Source: Bacteroidia bacterium
GTDB lineage: Bacteria > Bacteroidota > Bacteroidia > Flavobacteriales_E > Vicingaceae
Length of the DNA: 33,427 nt
NCBI GenBank assembly: GCA_030426475.1
Contig: JAUHYR010000026.1
Location: 1-33,427, forward strand
Direction of reading: 5' to 3'
The translations under genes were made by a program, and so were the position numbers. Under the pieces are notes generated by a model. The model was not told the DNA's origin. It worked only from the letters and a program-made list of their open reading frames with translations, and ran no database searches. Shown in pieces: positions 1 to 8,914 of the stretch (positions within the stretch are counted from its first letter, which is position 1; the number at the start of each line of letters is the position of its first letter).

Positions 1-1
1 T

Positions 2-781
2 AAATCGCAACGCTCAATACATGCTGTTTTAGGAAGTGATTATAATTTTAAAGCATGGGACAGACCATTTAAGTTTGTTACGGAAGCTTATTATAAATAC
101 ATGGATAACATTATTCCTTATGATATAGATAATGTCAGGATTAGATATTATGCAACTAATTCGGCTGTAGCGTACGCCACCGGAATTGATTTTAAATTGA
201 ATGGAGAATTAGTTAAAGATGTGGAAAGCTGGATTAATCTTTCATTTATGACTACTAGAGAAAACTTGATTGATGATGATTATTACGAATATTTAAATTC
301 TGATGGTGATACCATAATTCCCGGATACACATATAATAATGTGGCTGTAGATAGTTTTCATGTGGTTCCCGGTTATATTCCCAGACCAACAGATCAGAGA
401 GTTAATTTTAGTATGATGTTTCAGGATTACTTACCTAAGTTACCATCTCTTAAAATGCATTTGGTATTGTTTTTTGGTACCGGATTGCCTTTCGGGCAGC
501 CACAAAGTAAAAAGTATAGAAATGCTGCAAGAATATCTCCTTATCAACGAGTTGACTTGGGTTTTTCTTATTTGCTTAAAAAGCCTGACAAGAAAGTAAA
601 GGATAAAAATCCGCTAAAACATTTTGATAGCGTTTGGGCAAGTTTAGAAGTATTTAACTTGCTTCAAAACAACAATAAAATATCTTATTTGTGGGTAACG
701 GATGTTACCGGGAGAAGTTACGGAGTGCCTAACTTTTTAACTAACCGACAAATTAACTTTAAGCTTAGGTTTGATTTTTAG
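2..781 (+). CDS. TonB-dependent receptor, C-terminal part (partial)
   Basis: The reading frame is open from base 2, so this is the tail of a gene that begins outside the window. The visible 259 residues are alternating polar and aromatic strands (for example GSDYNFKAWDRPFKF and INFKLRFDF) and end in phenylalanine, the usual last residue of an outer-membrane beta-barrel. The stretch with YATGIDFKLNGEL and the late run KISYLWVTDVTGRSYGVP are typical of the last strands of Bacteroidota TonB-dependent receptors. Inferred role: energy-dependent uptake of an unknown ligand across the outer membrane. The plug and signal peptide are not visible, so the substrate cannot be named. It converges with the next gene, one base separating the two stops. 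Confidence 0.85.
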   Translation, partial: KSQRSIHAVLGSDYNFKAWDRPFKFVTEAYYKYMDNIIPYDIDNVRIRYYATNSAVAYATGIDFKLNGELVKDVESWINLSFMTTRENLIDDDYYEYLNSDGDTIIPGYTYNNVAVDSFHVVPGYIPRPTDQRVNFSMMFQDYLPKLPSLKMHLVLFFGTGLPFGQPQSKKYRNAARISPYQRVDLGFSYLLKKPDKKVKDKNPLKHFDSVWASLEVFNLLQNNNKISYLWVTDVTGRSYGVPNFLTNRQINFKLRFDF

Positions 782-782
782 T

Positions 783-1628
783 TTACCACTTTTTATAAAT
801 CCCTATATTTAAAGTAGCTAAATGGGCTACATAGTTTCCTGAAAATGCTCCGAAAGATGATATTGATAGACCATATTGCTTTTCACTTTCATAAATAAAT
901 TTGCCGCCCCAGGCAAAGTATTCTTGATTGTTCGGATATAATCCGGTTTGTTCTAATTCCGGTGTTTTTTTTGTGCCGTTAAAGGTAGATTCTTTGATGT
1001 CAATAACAGCCGCTAACCAAATTTTTGGTTTTATTTTATATCCGTATTCAGTGGTAATTTTTACTTCATCAGAATAGTTATGTGTTCTGTAAAAATAGCC
1101 TCCTTCTATATATAAATAGGATTTGTCGTTAATTGAACCACCATAATGTAACATTAGTCCAATGGCATTTGACATATATCCTGTAGATAATCCGTAATTT
1201 AAATTAGCGGAGGAAGTGTAAATTTCAGAATTGATGGAAATGCTGGTTAATGTTTTTTTCTCTCTAAGCTTATATTTTAAAGCTATTTTTTGATTTCCTG
1301 CAGCAAATAATGATTTGTTTACAGTGCTGTTTTTTACAGAGACATATTTTGTTGATGCAGTTCCAATAAATGCCAGTTTGTTAGTAATTCCGTATTCAAG
1401 ATAAGCATCAAAATTAAAGTCAATTACAGAATGGTTTAGGTTTAAATCTTTATTGTTTTTCAGAAACAACTTATTGTAAGTTCCTATTGGAATGGTGGGT
1501 TGCAATTGAAAATAACCACCTCCTTTTTTTGGAGTCCATGGTCCTCCTGCGTATATATTTGTAGCTAATAATACTAGAGATATTAAAAGATTTTTCTTCA
1601 ATGTTATATTCTGACACCAATTACGCAA
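783..1628 (-). CDS. Secreted, probably outer-membrane beta-barrel protein of unknown function
   Basis: Not recognised as a named family. About 270-281 residues, with a signal peptide (hydrophobic LLISLVLLATNIYA, then GGPW), followed by amphipathic strands rich in Tyr and Gly and a final tryptophan (GIYKKW), as expected for an outer-membrane barrel. The ATG at 1628 would overlap the upstream phosphatase gene by 25 bases. A TTG at 1601, just past that gene's stop, would give the more ordinary start MKKNLLISLV, so the real start may be there. Tight coupling to the TPR/SpoIIE phosphatase suggests co-transcription. A role as its partner is only inference. Confidence 0.7.
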   Translation of the reverse strand: MRNWCQNITLKKNLLISLVLLATNIYAGGPWTPKKGGGYFQLQPTIPIGTYNKLFLKNNKDLNLNHSVIDFNFDAYLEYGITNKLAFIGTASTKYVSVKNSTVNKSLFAAGNQKIALKYKLREKKTLTSISINSEIYTSSANLNYGLSTGYMSNAIGLMLHYGGSINDKSYLYIEGGYFYRTHNYSDEVKITTEYGYKIKPKIWLAAVIDIKESTFNGTKKTPELEQTGLYPNNQEYFAWGGKFIYESEKQYGLSISSFGAFSGNYVAHLATLNIGIYKKW

Positions 1629-3577
1629 ACATCATCTATTTGTTCTAGGCTTCCTTTCCATTTTTCAAATGTATTTGCAATGATTTCCTTCTGTTTTTTC
1701 ATAGGTTCATTTTGAATAGACAATAACAGTTCTTTAAAGTTAGCGCTTTTATATTTTTTCCCTTTTTTGCCACCAAACTGATCTACATATCCGTCAGAAA
1801 AAATATAAGCAGTATCTCCTTTTTCTAATTGAATGGTATGGGTTGTAAATAATTCCGGCTTTTCAATTACTCCAATAGGTTGTTTGTTAGGTTTGATTTC
1901 AATGACCTCATTTTTTCTAACAATCCAAAGCGGATTATTAGCTCCTGCCCACTTCATTTTCTTGGTTTTTTGGTTATATGCACATAATGATATATCCATT
2001 CCATCATTTACTTTGTTTTCGCTTTTTTCAAAGGTTTCAATAACCAGTTCTCTTACTTTATCTAAAATTTTTCCGGGTTCGGTAACTTCAAATTCTTTAA
2101 CGGTTCTATTTAAAGCGTTAGAGCATACAACACTTACAAGAGCACCGGGAACTCCATGTCCGGTACAATCTGCGGCAGCAAATAAAGTATAGTCGTTTAT
2201 ATTTTCCATCCAATAAAAATCACCGGCAATAATGTCTTTTGGTTGATAATAAACAAAGGATTCTGATAAATATTCTTTCACTAATTTTAATGGTGGTAAA
2301 ATAGCATCTTGTAATCGTTTTGCGTAATTAATAGAATCAAGTATTTCACTGTTTTTTGTTTCTACAATTAACTTTTGTGTAGATATTTCTTGATTTTTGT
2401 CTTCTAATATTTTGTTCTTTTTTCTGTTTTGGAATAAAAAGTATCCGATTAAAATGGCTATAATTAATACTAAAGTTCCACCTCCAATTAGTACGGAATT
2501 GTATAGCTTACTTTGTTTTAATTTTTGTTCTTGTTCAATTTTTTCATTTTCCAACTCTAGTATTTGGCGATTTTTTTTCTCGGTTTCATATTGACCTTCA
2601 ATTTCTGCTATTTTTTCAGCTCTATCTCTATTCAGTTGTTCTACTTTTAGTTGGGTATATTTTTTTTGATATTCAAAGGCATTTTTATAGTCATTATTCT
2701 TTGAGTATGCTTCGCTTGCAGCTTTATAGGCACTTATTAATCCATTATTTTCTTTTATTTCCTCACCAATTTCTACTGCTTTTAGTGCATATGTTAGCAT
2801 TTTCTTTTTATCAATGTTACTATATGAACTGGCTAAGTTTACATAGTTAAAAACCAGTGACCCTAAATCATCATTTGCTTTATGAATAGCTATTGCTTTG
2901 TTTAAGTATTCTATTGCTTTTTCATGTTTCCCTAATTTGTTATAGGTAGCGGATAGATTGTTTAAGGTGTTCGCATAGGAACTATTATTAGTTCTCATTT
3001 TTCCTATAAATAGTGATTTTTCAAAATAGACTACTGCGCTATCATACATTTCTTTATTGTAATAAATACCTCCTATATTATTAAATATAGTACCTATTAC
3101 ATCATAGTCATCTTTTAGACTTTCAATTTTTGTTACTTGATTATAGTATTCGATGGCTCTTTTTATATCATCCATGTAATAATAGCAAAGCCCAATAGAA
3201 TTTAGACAAGAGGCCAGTAGCTTATCTTCTTTTACTTGTCTGGCTCCTTTTTCGGCTTTTTGAAATGACTCTATTGCGTCTTTAAATACACCTTTTGCTA
3301 AAAATACGCCTCCTAGATTATGGTAGCCTGTTGCAACAGCATACTCATCTTTTTGTGCTTTGCCTCTTTCGATTAATAGTTGTGCAAAAAACTCAGAACT
3401 GTCTAAATTAAAGTTTCCGTATAATACCCCTAAATCTGATATTGCATTATTAATAATAGAATCGTTTTTAGAAGTTTGATAAATATTTAATATACTATCA
3501 ATCCTTTCTCTTACTTGGGAATAGGAAAATAATGGAATAAGGATAGTAATAATAAGTAGTTTTACTCTTATAGTCAT
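1604..3577 (-). CDS. TPR-containing SpoIIE/PP2C-type serine phosphatase, membrane anchored
   Basis: A 657-residue protein with a signal peptide (about 1-20), a block of TPR repeats (about 40-310; for example AIEYYNQVTKIE and AIEYLNKAIAIHKA), a Lys/Glu coiled coil (about 315-357), one membrane helix (about 360-383), a second short coiled coil and a C-terminal SpoIIE phosphatase domain (about 425-657). Metal-binding aspartates are present in GDFYW, ADCTGHGVPGAL, SDGYVDQFGG and IDDVCVIGV, so the enzyme looks active. The family removes phosphate from serine/threonine of regulatory proteins. Here the TPR part would face the periplasm and the phosphatase the cytoplasm. It follows rluD by about 33 bases and overlaps the next gene. 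The target is unknown; no anti-sigma or STAS gene lies nearby. Confidence 0.88.
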   Translation of the reverse strand: MTIRVKLLIITILIPLFSYSQVRERIDSILNIYQTSKNDSIINNAISDLGVLYGNFNLDSSEFFAQLLIERGKAQKDEYAVATGYHNLGGVFLAKGVFKDAIESFQKAEKGARQVKEDKLLASCLNSIGLCYYYMDDIKRAIEYYNQVTKIESLKDDYDVIGTIFNNIGGIYYNKEMYDSAVVYFEKSLFIGKMRTNNSSYANTLNNLSATYNKLGKHEKAIEYLNKAIAIHKANDDLGSLVFNYVNLASSYSNIDKKKMLTYALKAVEIGEEIKENNGLISAYKAASEAYSKNNDYKNAFEYQKKYTQLKVEQLNRDRAEKIAEIEGQYETEKKNRQILELENEKIEQEQKLKQSKLYNSVLIGGGTLVLIIAILIGYFLFQNRKKNKILEDKNQEISTQKLIVETKNSEILDSINYAKRLQDAILPPLKLVKEYLSESFVYYQPKDIIAGDFYWMENINDYTLFAAADCTGHGVPGALVSVVCSNALNRTVKEFEVTEPGKILDKVRELVIETFEKSENKVNDGMDISLCAYNQKTKKMKWAGANNPLWIVRKNEVIEIKPNKQPIGVIEKPELFTTHTIQLEKGDTAYIFSDGYVDQFGGKKGKKYKSANFKELLLSIQNEPMKKQKEIIANTFEKWKGSLEQIDDVCVIGVRI

Positions 3578-3610
3578 AGCCTAGCAAAAGTAAAAATATT
3601 TTAAACAGCC

Positions 3611-4648
3611 CTATCTGCTCTGTGAATAAACTTCCCATTTTTGAAGAAGTTGTTTCATGTCATCAGGTAGTTCAGAATTAAATTCTAAAAACTCACCAGT
3701 CTTTGGGTGTTTAAACCCTAATGTTTTTGCGTGAAGCGCATGACGTTGACAAATGTTAAAGCAGTTTTGTACAAACTGTTTATACTTTGTAAATGTTGTT
3801 CCTTTTACAATTCTGTTGCCGCCATACTCTGTGTCATTAAACAATGGGTGGCCGATATGTTTAAAATGCGCTCTTATTTGATGTGTTCTTCCGGTTTCTA
3901 ATTTACATTCTACATGTGTTATATAGCCGTATCTTCTGATTACTTTATAATGTGTAATAGATATTTTTCCTTTTTCTTCGTCATCATAAATCTGCATTAT
4001 TTTTCGGTCTTTCTGACTTCTGCCAATGTATCCTGTAATTGTTCCTTCGTCTTCTAAAACGTCTCCCCAAACAATTGCCTGGTAAGTTCGTTGGCTAGTT
4101 TTATTAAAAAACTGATTGGCTAAATGAGTTAGGGCTTCATCAGTTTTTGCTACTACCATTATACCGCTAGTGTTTTTGTCAAGCCTGTGAACTAAGCCGG
4201 GTCTTGGAAATGGTCCGTCTTGTTTAGGTAAGTTTTCAAAGTGATAAATTAATGCATTTACCAGTGTGCCCGTACAATTGCCAAATCCCGGATGAACTAC
4301 AAGTCCGGCTTCTTTATTTATAACAAGTACTTCATTGTCTTCATATAAAACATCAAGAGGAATATTTTCAGGAATTAACTCAACTTCTCTTGGAGGATAA
4401 GGAAGTACGATTGAAATTTCTTCACCGGGTTTTACTTTATAATTTGGTTTTACAATTTTTCCGTCAACTAAAATATTGCCTGATTTTGCGGCATTCTGAA
4501 TTCTGTTTCTGGAGGTGTTGGGAATTCTATCGATTAAGAACTTATCAATTCGTAGGAGTTCTTGCTTTTTATCAACCTTGTATTTATAATGTTCAAATAA
4601 CTCTTCTTCTTCAGAGTTCTCAATATCTTGGGAATTATCTTCTGACAT
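3611..4648 (-). CDS. rluD: RluA/RluD-family 23S rRNA pseudouridine synthase
   Basis: 345 residues: an acidic N-terminal leader, an S4 RNA-binding domain (about 31-83) and the pseudouridine synthase domain. The signature HRLDKNTSG contains the catalytic aspartate at about residue 157, and the later ETGRTHQIRAH motif is typical of the RluA family. The enzyme isomerises uridine to pseudouridine in RNA; RluD members act on 23S rRNA helix 69. The start overlaps the stop of the upstream T9SS-sorted protein gene by one base (TAATG), which suggests translational coupling. RluC-type specificity cannot be excluded from the sequence alone. Confidence 0.9.
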   Translation of the reverse strand: MSEDNSQDIENSEEEELFEHYKYKVDKKQELLRIDKFLIDRIPNTSRNRIQNAAKSGNILVDGKIVKPNYKVKPGEEISIVLPYPPREVELIPENIPLDVLYEDNEVLVINKEAGLVVHPGFGNCTGTLVNALIYHFENLPKQDGPFPRPGLVHRLDKNTSGIMVVAKTDEALTHLANQFFNKTSQRTYQAIVWGDVLEDEGTITGYIGRSQKDRKIMQIYDDEEKGKISITHYKVIRRYGYITHVECKLETGRTHQIRAHFKHIGHPLFNDTEYGGNRIVKGTTFTKYKQFVQNCFNICQRHALHAKTLGFKHPKTGEFLEFNSELPDDMKQLLQKWEVYSQSR

Positions 4649-6504
4649 TATTTTGCGATGATGAATTTCTTTGTTGTAGTAGCTGATTTATCGTCAAAAA
4701 CGGTAATTAAATAGATACCATTTTGAAGATGAGAAACATCAATTTGGTTGGTGAAGTTAGTTTCCAGAATTCTTTTTCCGCTTAAATCGGTAATAGCTAT
4801 TTTTTTATTGGGAGAAATAATTCCATTAATATTTAAAGTATTACTGGCAGGGTTTGGATAAACAGTAAAATTAATTTCCTGTATATTTTCTTCTTTAATA
4901 GTTACCGATGGATTTATTCCGTTTCTAAATTTTGGTCGCATTAAAAGTGAACCTTTGAAGCTAGTGTTGGTCCATGTTCCTGTAGCGTTATAATAAATGT
5001 TTGCTGAGTTGTCATTGTTGTAGTCAAAACCTACATTCATAGGAGCAGCAGTAATTTTTTCGTAGCCTATGTAAAACGAACCGGATACAATTACGGGAGA
5101 TGAAAATCTATATTCCACAAACTCGCCTAAGAAAGTATATATTGGATTTACAACTACTGCTTCTTGGTAAATAGGTGTATTCAAGTCATTACTCCATACT
5201 GTTAACTTTAATGAAGCACTGCTCATATTGTCTCTTAAAGGCGACCAATAAATATACATACCAGTTAAAGTATCTTGAATTTTAGAGCTAAATCTATAGG
5301 CCGCTTTAGCTCCAATGCCTTGTAATCCCCAGGCAACTTCAGCAGTTCCATCATCTCTGGAATAATAATCGCCAAAGACTTGATAGGTGATAAACGTGTC
5401 ATTTTTAGTATGAAAATCGAATTTTTGAGCTGAAGTTTTGTCAAGTGTAAAATAGTTTTGAATCATGAATCGATATGTCTTCCTGTTATTTGTAGGAAAA
5501 TAGAAATCATTAGCTGTAGGTCCGGGAGGAGTGGGTTTGTAAACTTCATTAATTACGTTTACACTATCATTAGGAGCAACCGTAAAAAACGGGTCTTGTC
5601 CAAAAACCGGTTGTTCTTCTATTTGTACTCCGGTACTATCATATACCTTGTATTTGTAATTAATAGCATATCCTGCACTGTTATCATAGTTATAAACTTT
5701 GGTACGGAGCAAATCAATCATATTATTTATAGTGTCTGCTTTATAATGCCACCAAGGCATTGATTTATAATCTTTGATAAAGCTATAGTCTCTATATTTA
5801 TGGGTAACATCTTTTTGTTTGGTGTCTCCTTTTGTTCTTCCCTGATTAAGATAGATGTAATCTACATGCCAATGATCAACATTTCCACATAAAGTGGCAT
5901 AGTTCTTAAACCGAAACTTAAATCCATCTTTCTGAAACATGGTGTCAACAAAAAGCATTACTTGTTTAAAATCGTGAACGGGTGCACCTTTTACCGACCA
6001 TTTCCAATGCCATTTATTTGTGGACGGATTATAAAACTCAAGAGTTAGAGAATCTTCGCTTTCGGGTTGATTGCCCAATCCTTGTGGCTGATACCAAAAG
6101 CTTATATAAACAGAATCTGTTAGTCCTGATAAAAAGAAAGGCTTTGAAGTCATGTAATCAGCAATACCCTTTGCTACCGGATTAGTAAAGTTATATGGAT
6201 ATCCGGTTGAATCTAGTCCGTCAAAAGTTGCTACACCGTAAGAATGCGGATTTTTTGCCATACTCGCATTCACATATACATTAATATCAGTCCATTTAGC
6301 GGGGTCAGGGAAGTAGTAATATTTTGTAAAATCTTCCATAAAAGGAACGGAGAGTGTGTCATTTCCTGCCTTTTGATTTTTTATGGCTTGAAATTCTTTA
6401 TGATAGCCAAACAAAGCTTTGTTGTAATCTAGGTCATAAATGGCTTCTTGGGCAATAAGAAAGCCGGATGCAAAAAGAAATAGTATAAAAAAGGTTTTTC
6501 TCAA
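4648..6504 (-). CDS. T9SS-secreted protein with type A C-terminal sorting domain
   Basis: 618 residues with an N-terminal signal peptide (FILFLFASGFLIAQ) and a C-terminal sorting domain (about 545-618). The latter shows the standard pattern: FTVYPNPASNTLNI, then KIAITDLSGKRIL, then LQNGIYLITV and a Lys-rich end. The body contains jelly-roll-like stretches (FFLSGLTDSVYISFWYQPQG, LTLEFYNPSTNKWHW) that suggest a carbohydrate- or surface-binding beta-sandwich, but I see no catalytic motif. Expected to cross the inner membrane by Sec and the outer membrane by T9SS, then be released or anchored at the surface. It lies 4 bases downstream of the PASTA gene. Function beyond secretion is unknown. Confidence 0.88.
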   Translation of the reverse strand: MRKTFFILFLFASGFLIAQEAIYDLDYNKALFGYHKEFQAIKNQKAGNDTLSVPFMEDFTKYYYFPDPAKWTDINVYVNASMAKNPHSYGVATFDGLDSTGYPYNFTNPVAKGIADYMTSKPFFLSGLTDSVYISFWYQPQGLGNQPESEDSLTLEFYNPSTNKWHWKWSVKGAPVHDFKQVMLFVDTMFQKDGFKFRFKNYATLCGNVDHWHVDYIYLNQGRTKGDTKQKDVTHKYRDYSFIKDYKSMPWWHYKADTINNMIDLLRTKVYNYDNSAGYAINYKYKVYDSTGVQIEEQPVFGQDPFFTVAPNDSVNVINEVYKPTPPGPTANDFYFPTNNRKTYRFMIQNYFTLDKTSAQKFDFHTKNDTFITYQVFGDYYSRDDGTAEVAWGLQGIGAKAAYRFSSKIQDTLTGMYIYWSPLRDNMSSASLKLTVWSNDLNTPIYQEAVVVNPIYTFLGEFVEYRFSSPVIVSGSFYIGYEKITAAPMNVGFDYNNDNSANIYYNATGTWTNTSFKGSLLMRPKFRNGINPSVTIKEENIQEINFTVYPNPASNTLNINGIISPNKKIAITDLSGKRILETNFTNQIDVSHLQNGIYLITVFDDKSATTTKKFIIAK

Positions 6505-6508
6505 TGTG

Positions 6509-7354
6509 TTATGGTTGTGAAGATTCTTGTAATGCTTTGTCTAACGAATCTTTTAACGATTTATTGAATTGAACTTTAGAAGTATCTTTAGTTAACCAAA
6601 TATTTACTACTCCACCCATGTTTAGAGCGTTGTAAGCCGAAGGATAAGGTATTTGTTTAAATATTTTTGCTGCTGCACTATCTTCAGAGGTAAAAACAGT
6701 TAATGAATCAAAACTGGCAGCGCCAACATTTAAACCTATATTTCCCAACGTTTGATTAGCCTCATCATAAGTCATATTAATTAAATAAGGAATGGCTACT
6801 AATTCACCTGTTTGTCCGGCTCCAACCATAATATTTACTGTTGTTCCAATTTTAATTGGAGTACCCGGTTCTATTTGTTTTCCGTTCACTTCCCAACCTA
6901 AAATATAACCGGCATATTCACTTGGTTTTGGAATTACTTTTCCCAGTTTTAGCCTGCTTCTGGTTATTTTGTCTATTGCTAATCTTTGTGAAAGGTCTTG
7001 TAAATTAGGTATTTTAACTGTTTCATCTCCTAAAGCATTAATTTTAATATAAATGGTTCTGTTGCTTTTTACTAAAGTGTTTGGCGCAGGATTTTGTTCT
7101 AAAATACTTCCTTTCGGTTCTTTGCTATTGTAAATAGAATCTGAAACAGCATATTTTAGCTCTTTGTCTTCTAAAAATGATTCAAGTTCTGATATGGTTA
7201 AGCCTGTTAGGTCAGGAACAGTTATTGTTTCTCCATGATTCGTAAAAACATCTAAATACTTGAATATTCCCCAGATTACTACTACTACAAATAAAGCCCC
7301 AAGCCCTAGGTTAACAAAAAATGACTTACTTTTTATAAACTGAATAAAACTCAT
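6509..7354 (-). CDS. PASTA-domain membrane protein
   Basis: 281 residues with one N-terminal membrane helix (about 15-31, LGALFVVVVIWGIFKYL) followed by three PASTA repeats (about 40-108, 112-180 and 184-260). The starts ITVPDLTGLTISEL, VKIPNLQDLSQRLA and VAIPYLINMTYDEA are typical. PASTA domains in other phyla sit on Ser/Thr kinases and class B penicillin-binding proteins and can bind peptidoglycan or muropeptides. This protein has no kinase or transpeptidase domain. It is divergent from the D-Ala-D-Ala ligase gene, and I recall this PASTA/Ddl/RluD neighbourhood recurring in Bacteroidota. A structural or sensory role at peptidoglycan is inferred. Confidence 0.88.
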   Translation of the reverse strand: MSFIQFIKSKSFFVNLGLGALFVVVVIWGIFKYLDVFTNHGETITVPDLTGLTISELESFLEDKELKYAVSDSIYNSKEPKGSILEQNPAPNTLVKSNRTIYIKINALGDETVKIPNLQDLSQRLAIDKITRSRLKLGKVIPKPSEYAGYILGWEVNGKQIEPGTPIKIGTTVNIMVGAGQTGELVAIPYLINMTYDEANQTLGNIGLNVGAASFDSLTVFTSEDSAAAKIFKQIPYPSAYNALNMGGVVNIWLTKDTSKVQFNKSLKDSLDKALQESSQP

Positions 7355-7452
7355 TCTTAAAATATGGAGGGTAAAGATAATAAAACCATTGGTGGTTTAT
7401 ATCTTGGTTAAAAAGTAATCTCTAAATTACCTAAAAGCCTAAAAATGTGTGT

Positions 7453-7460
7453 TATTTTTG
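7453..7460 (+). promoter_or_regulatory. Putative -7 promoter box for ddl (TATTTTTG)
   Basis: Exact match to the Bacteroidota -7 consensus TAnnTTTG, ending 17 bases before the ATG at 7478. It lies inside the longer possible reading frame that begins at 7445, which argues for the downstream start. No clear -33 TTTG is visible. Confidence 0.45.
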
Positions 7461-7477
7461 GTTTTCAAATTTCTTTA

Positions 7478-8461
7478 ATGAAAAGAATAGCAATAGTATA
7501 TGGTGGATATTCTCCTGAGGTGGTAATATCCAGAAAGAGTGCTCAAGTAGTGTTTAAACATATTGATAAATCTGTGTATGAGCCAATAATGGTAGGTATT
7601 GAGAAAGGTAGTTGGTACGCAGACATTAATGGTGCTAAAATTGAAATTGATAAGAATGATTTTTCATATTTTTTGGATGGACAAAAACTAACATTTGATT
7701 GTGCTTTTATTGCTATTCATGGAACACCGGGTGAAGATGGGAAGCTGGAAGCGTATTTTGATATGATAGGAATGCGATATACTACAGCAAATCCATTAGC
7801 ATTGGAGCTCACTTTTAACAAATACTTTTGTAATGCTTTTTTAAAACAACACGATATTCCTTCTGCAAAAAGTATTTTGTTATACAAAGGAAAAGAATAC
7901 TTTGACTCTAAAATAATTGAAGAGTTGGGTTTACCTTGCTTTGTTAAGCCGAATGATTCGGGTTCAAGTTTTGGTGTTACAAAAGTTAAGCAAATAGGAG
8001 AATTAAATACAGCAATTGAAAAGGCTTTTAAAGAAAGTAATCAAGTAATTATTGAAAGTTTTTTAAGTGGTACGGAAGTTTCTTGCGGTGTATTAGAGCT
8101 AAATGGAAAAATAACAGTTTTACCGGCTACTGAAATAGTAAGCGAAGGTGAATACTTTGATTTTGCTGCTAAATATGAAGGAAAGTCTCAGGAAATAACT
8201 CCCGCAAGAATTTCAAAAGAGGAAATGGAAGCTGTTCAAGGCTATACTAAAAAGGCCTTTGAGTTATTAAATTTAACAGGAATGGCTCGTATTGATTTTA
8301 TGATATGCAAGGGAAATCCTTTTGTTATAGAGGTAAATACGGTTCCTGGCTTATCTGAAGAAAGTATTTTGCCGCAACAATGCAAAGCGGTTGGTATGAG
8401 TTTGTCAGACTTATTTAACGGATTAATCAAGAACAGTTTTTATAATAAGTCTTTTCATTGA
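7478..8461 (+). CDS. ddl: D-alanine--D-alanine ligase
   Basis: 327 residues from the ATG at 7478; the frame opens at 7445, but the family start is MKRIAIVYGGYSPE. ATP-grasp enzyme joining two D-alanines for the peptidoglycan stem peptide in the cytoplasm. Visible motifs: the N-terminal glycine-rich YGGYSPE loop, AIHGTPGEDGKLEAYFD, the ATP-grasp stretch LPCFVKPNDSGSSFGV, IIESFLSGTEVSCGVLE, and the C-terminal metal site MARIDFM with VIEVNTVPGLSEESILPQQ. Length is slightly long compared with typical 300-330 residue Ddl enzymes but normal. It is expressed divergently from the PASTA gene and closed by a hairpin at 8466-8493. Confidence 0.95.
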   Translation: MKRIAIVYGGYSPEVVISRKSAQVVFKHIDKSVYEPIMVGIEKGSWYADINGAKIEIDKNDFSYFLDGQKLTFDCAFIAIHGTPGEDGKLEAYFDMIGMRYTTANPLALELTFNKYFCNAFLKQHDIPSAKSILLYKGKEYFDSKIIEELGLPCFVKPNDSGSSFGVTKVKQIGELNTAIEKAFKESNQVIIESFLSGTEVSCGVLELNGKITVLPATEIVSEGEYFDFAAKYEGKSQEITPARISKEEMEAVQGYTKKAFELLNLTGMARIDFMICKGNPFVIEVNTVPGLSEESILPQQCKAVGMSLSDLFNGLIKNSFYNKSFH

Positions 8462-8465
8462 TTAA

Positions 8466-8493
8466 AAGAGAGGTGGAAAAGCCCACCTCTCTT
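8466..8493. terminator. Bidirectional terminator hairpin between ddl and the lipoprotein gene
   Basis: Perfect 11-bp inverted repeat, AAGAGAGGTGG and CCACCTCTCTT, around a six-base loop (AAAAGC). It sits between two convergent stop codons. The T-tract is better in the minus direction (TTTTAATC) than in the plus direction. Confidence 0.8.
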
Positions 8494-8503
8494 AAAGAAT
8501 ATA

Positions 8504-8914
8504 TTATTTTACAGTGAGCGTTAAGCTTTGTTGTCTGTTAAATCCATCTTTGTTAGTGACTGTGAAAGTATATAAATGTTTGTTTCCAGATGTTGTGTCA
8601 CTCAAAGTGGTATTAAAATCATATTCAAACTCTTTATCTTCTAAATCCTGAGAGTAAACTGTACTGGCTGTGTAACCATTTACTGATTCTGAAATATTGA
8701 ATCGAATGATAGGATCTTTTTTATTGTCCGTTTCTGCTTTAATTCCAATTTTAACTGATGTGCCACTGTCTAATGTTTGATCTGAAGCAACATATCCAGG
8801 GTCTGTTTTAAAGTTAATAGTCATCTCTTCTCCGTCATCATCTTGCTTTTTACATGAAAATAATGAAAGAGCTGCTATGCTGATTATACATAAAGTTTTA
8901 ATTCTTGTTTTCAT
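8504..8914 (-). CDS. Small lipoprotein, probably Ig-like fold, paired with the TonB-dependent receptor
   Basis: 136 residues with a lipoprotein signal peptide (lipobox LFSC, lipidated Cys at residue 21) followed by KKQDDDGEE, a tail of the type often seen in surface-exposed Bacteroidota lipoproteins. The rest alternates short beta-strands, with FTVTNKDGFNRQQSLTLTVK at the end, compatible with an Ig-like or FN3-like sandwich. I do not recognise the family. Its start lies 17 bases inside the end of the receptor gene, so the two are surely co-transcribed. A role as an accessory ligand-capturing lipoprotein is inferred from that pairing. Confidence 0.75.
   Translation of the reverse strand: MKTRIKTLCIISIAALSLFSCKKQDDDGEEMTINFKTDPGYVASDQTLDSGTSVKIGIKAETDNKKDPIIRFNISESVNGYTASTVYSQDLEDKEFEYDFNTTLSDTTSGNKHLYTFTVTNKDGFNRQQSLTLTVK

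Noticed and set aside
1833-2192. 119-codon open frame on the plus strand inside the phosphatase gene
   Set aside because: It is an antisense shadow of the PP2C domain; the minus frame has clear catalytic motifs and no start or promoter supports the plus frame.
7445-7477. Upstream extension of ddl to 7445
   Set aside because: The extra 11 residues are not part of the family, and a promoter-like box lies within them.
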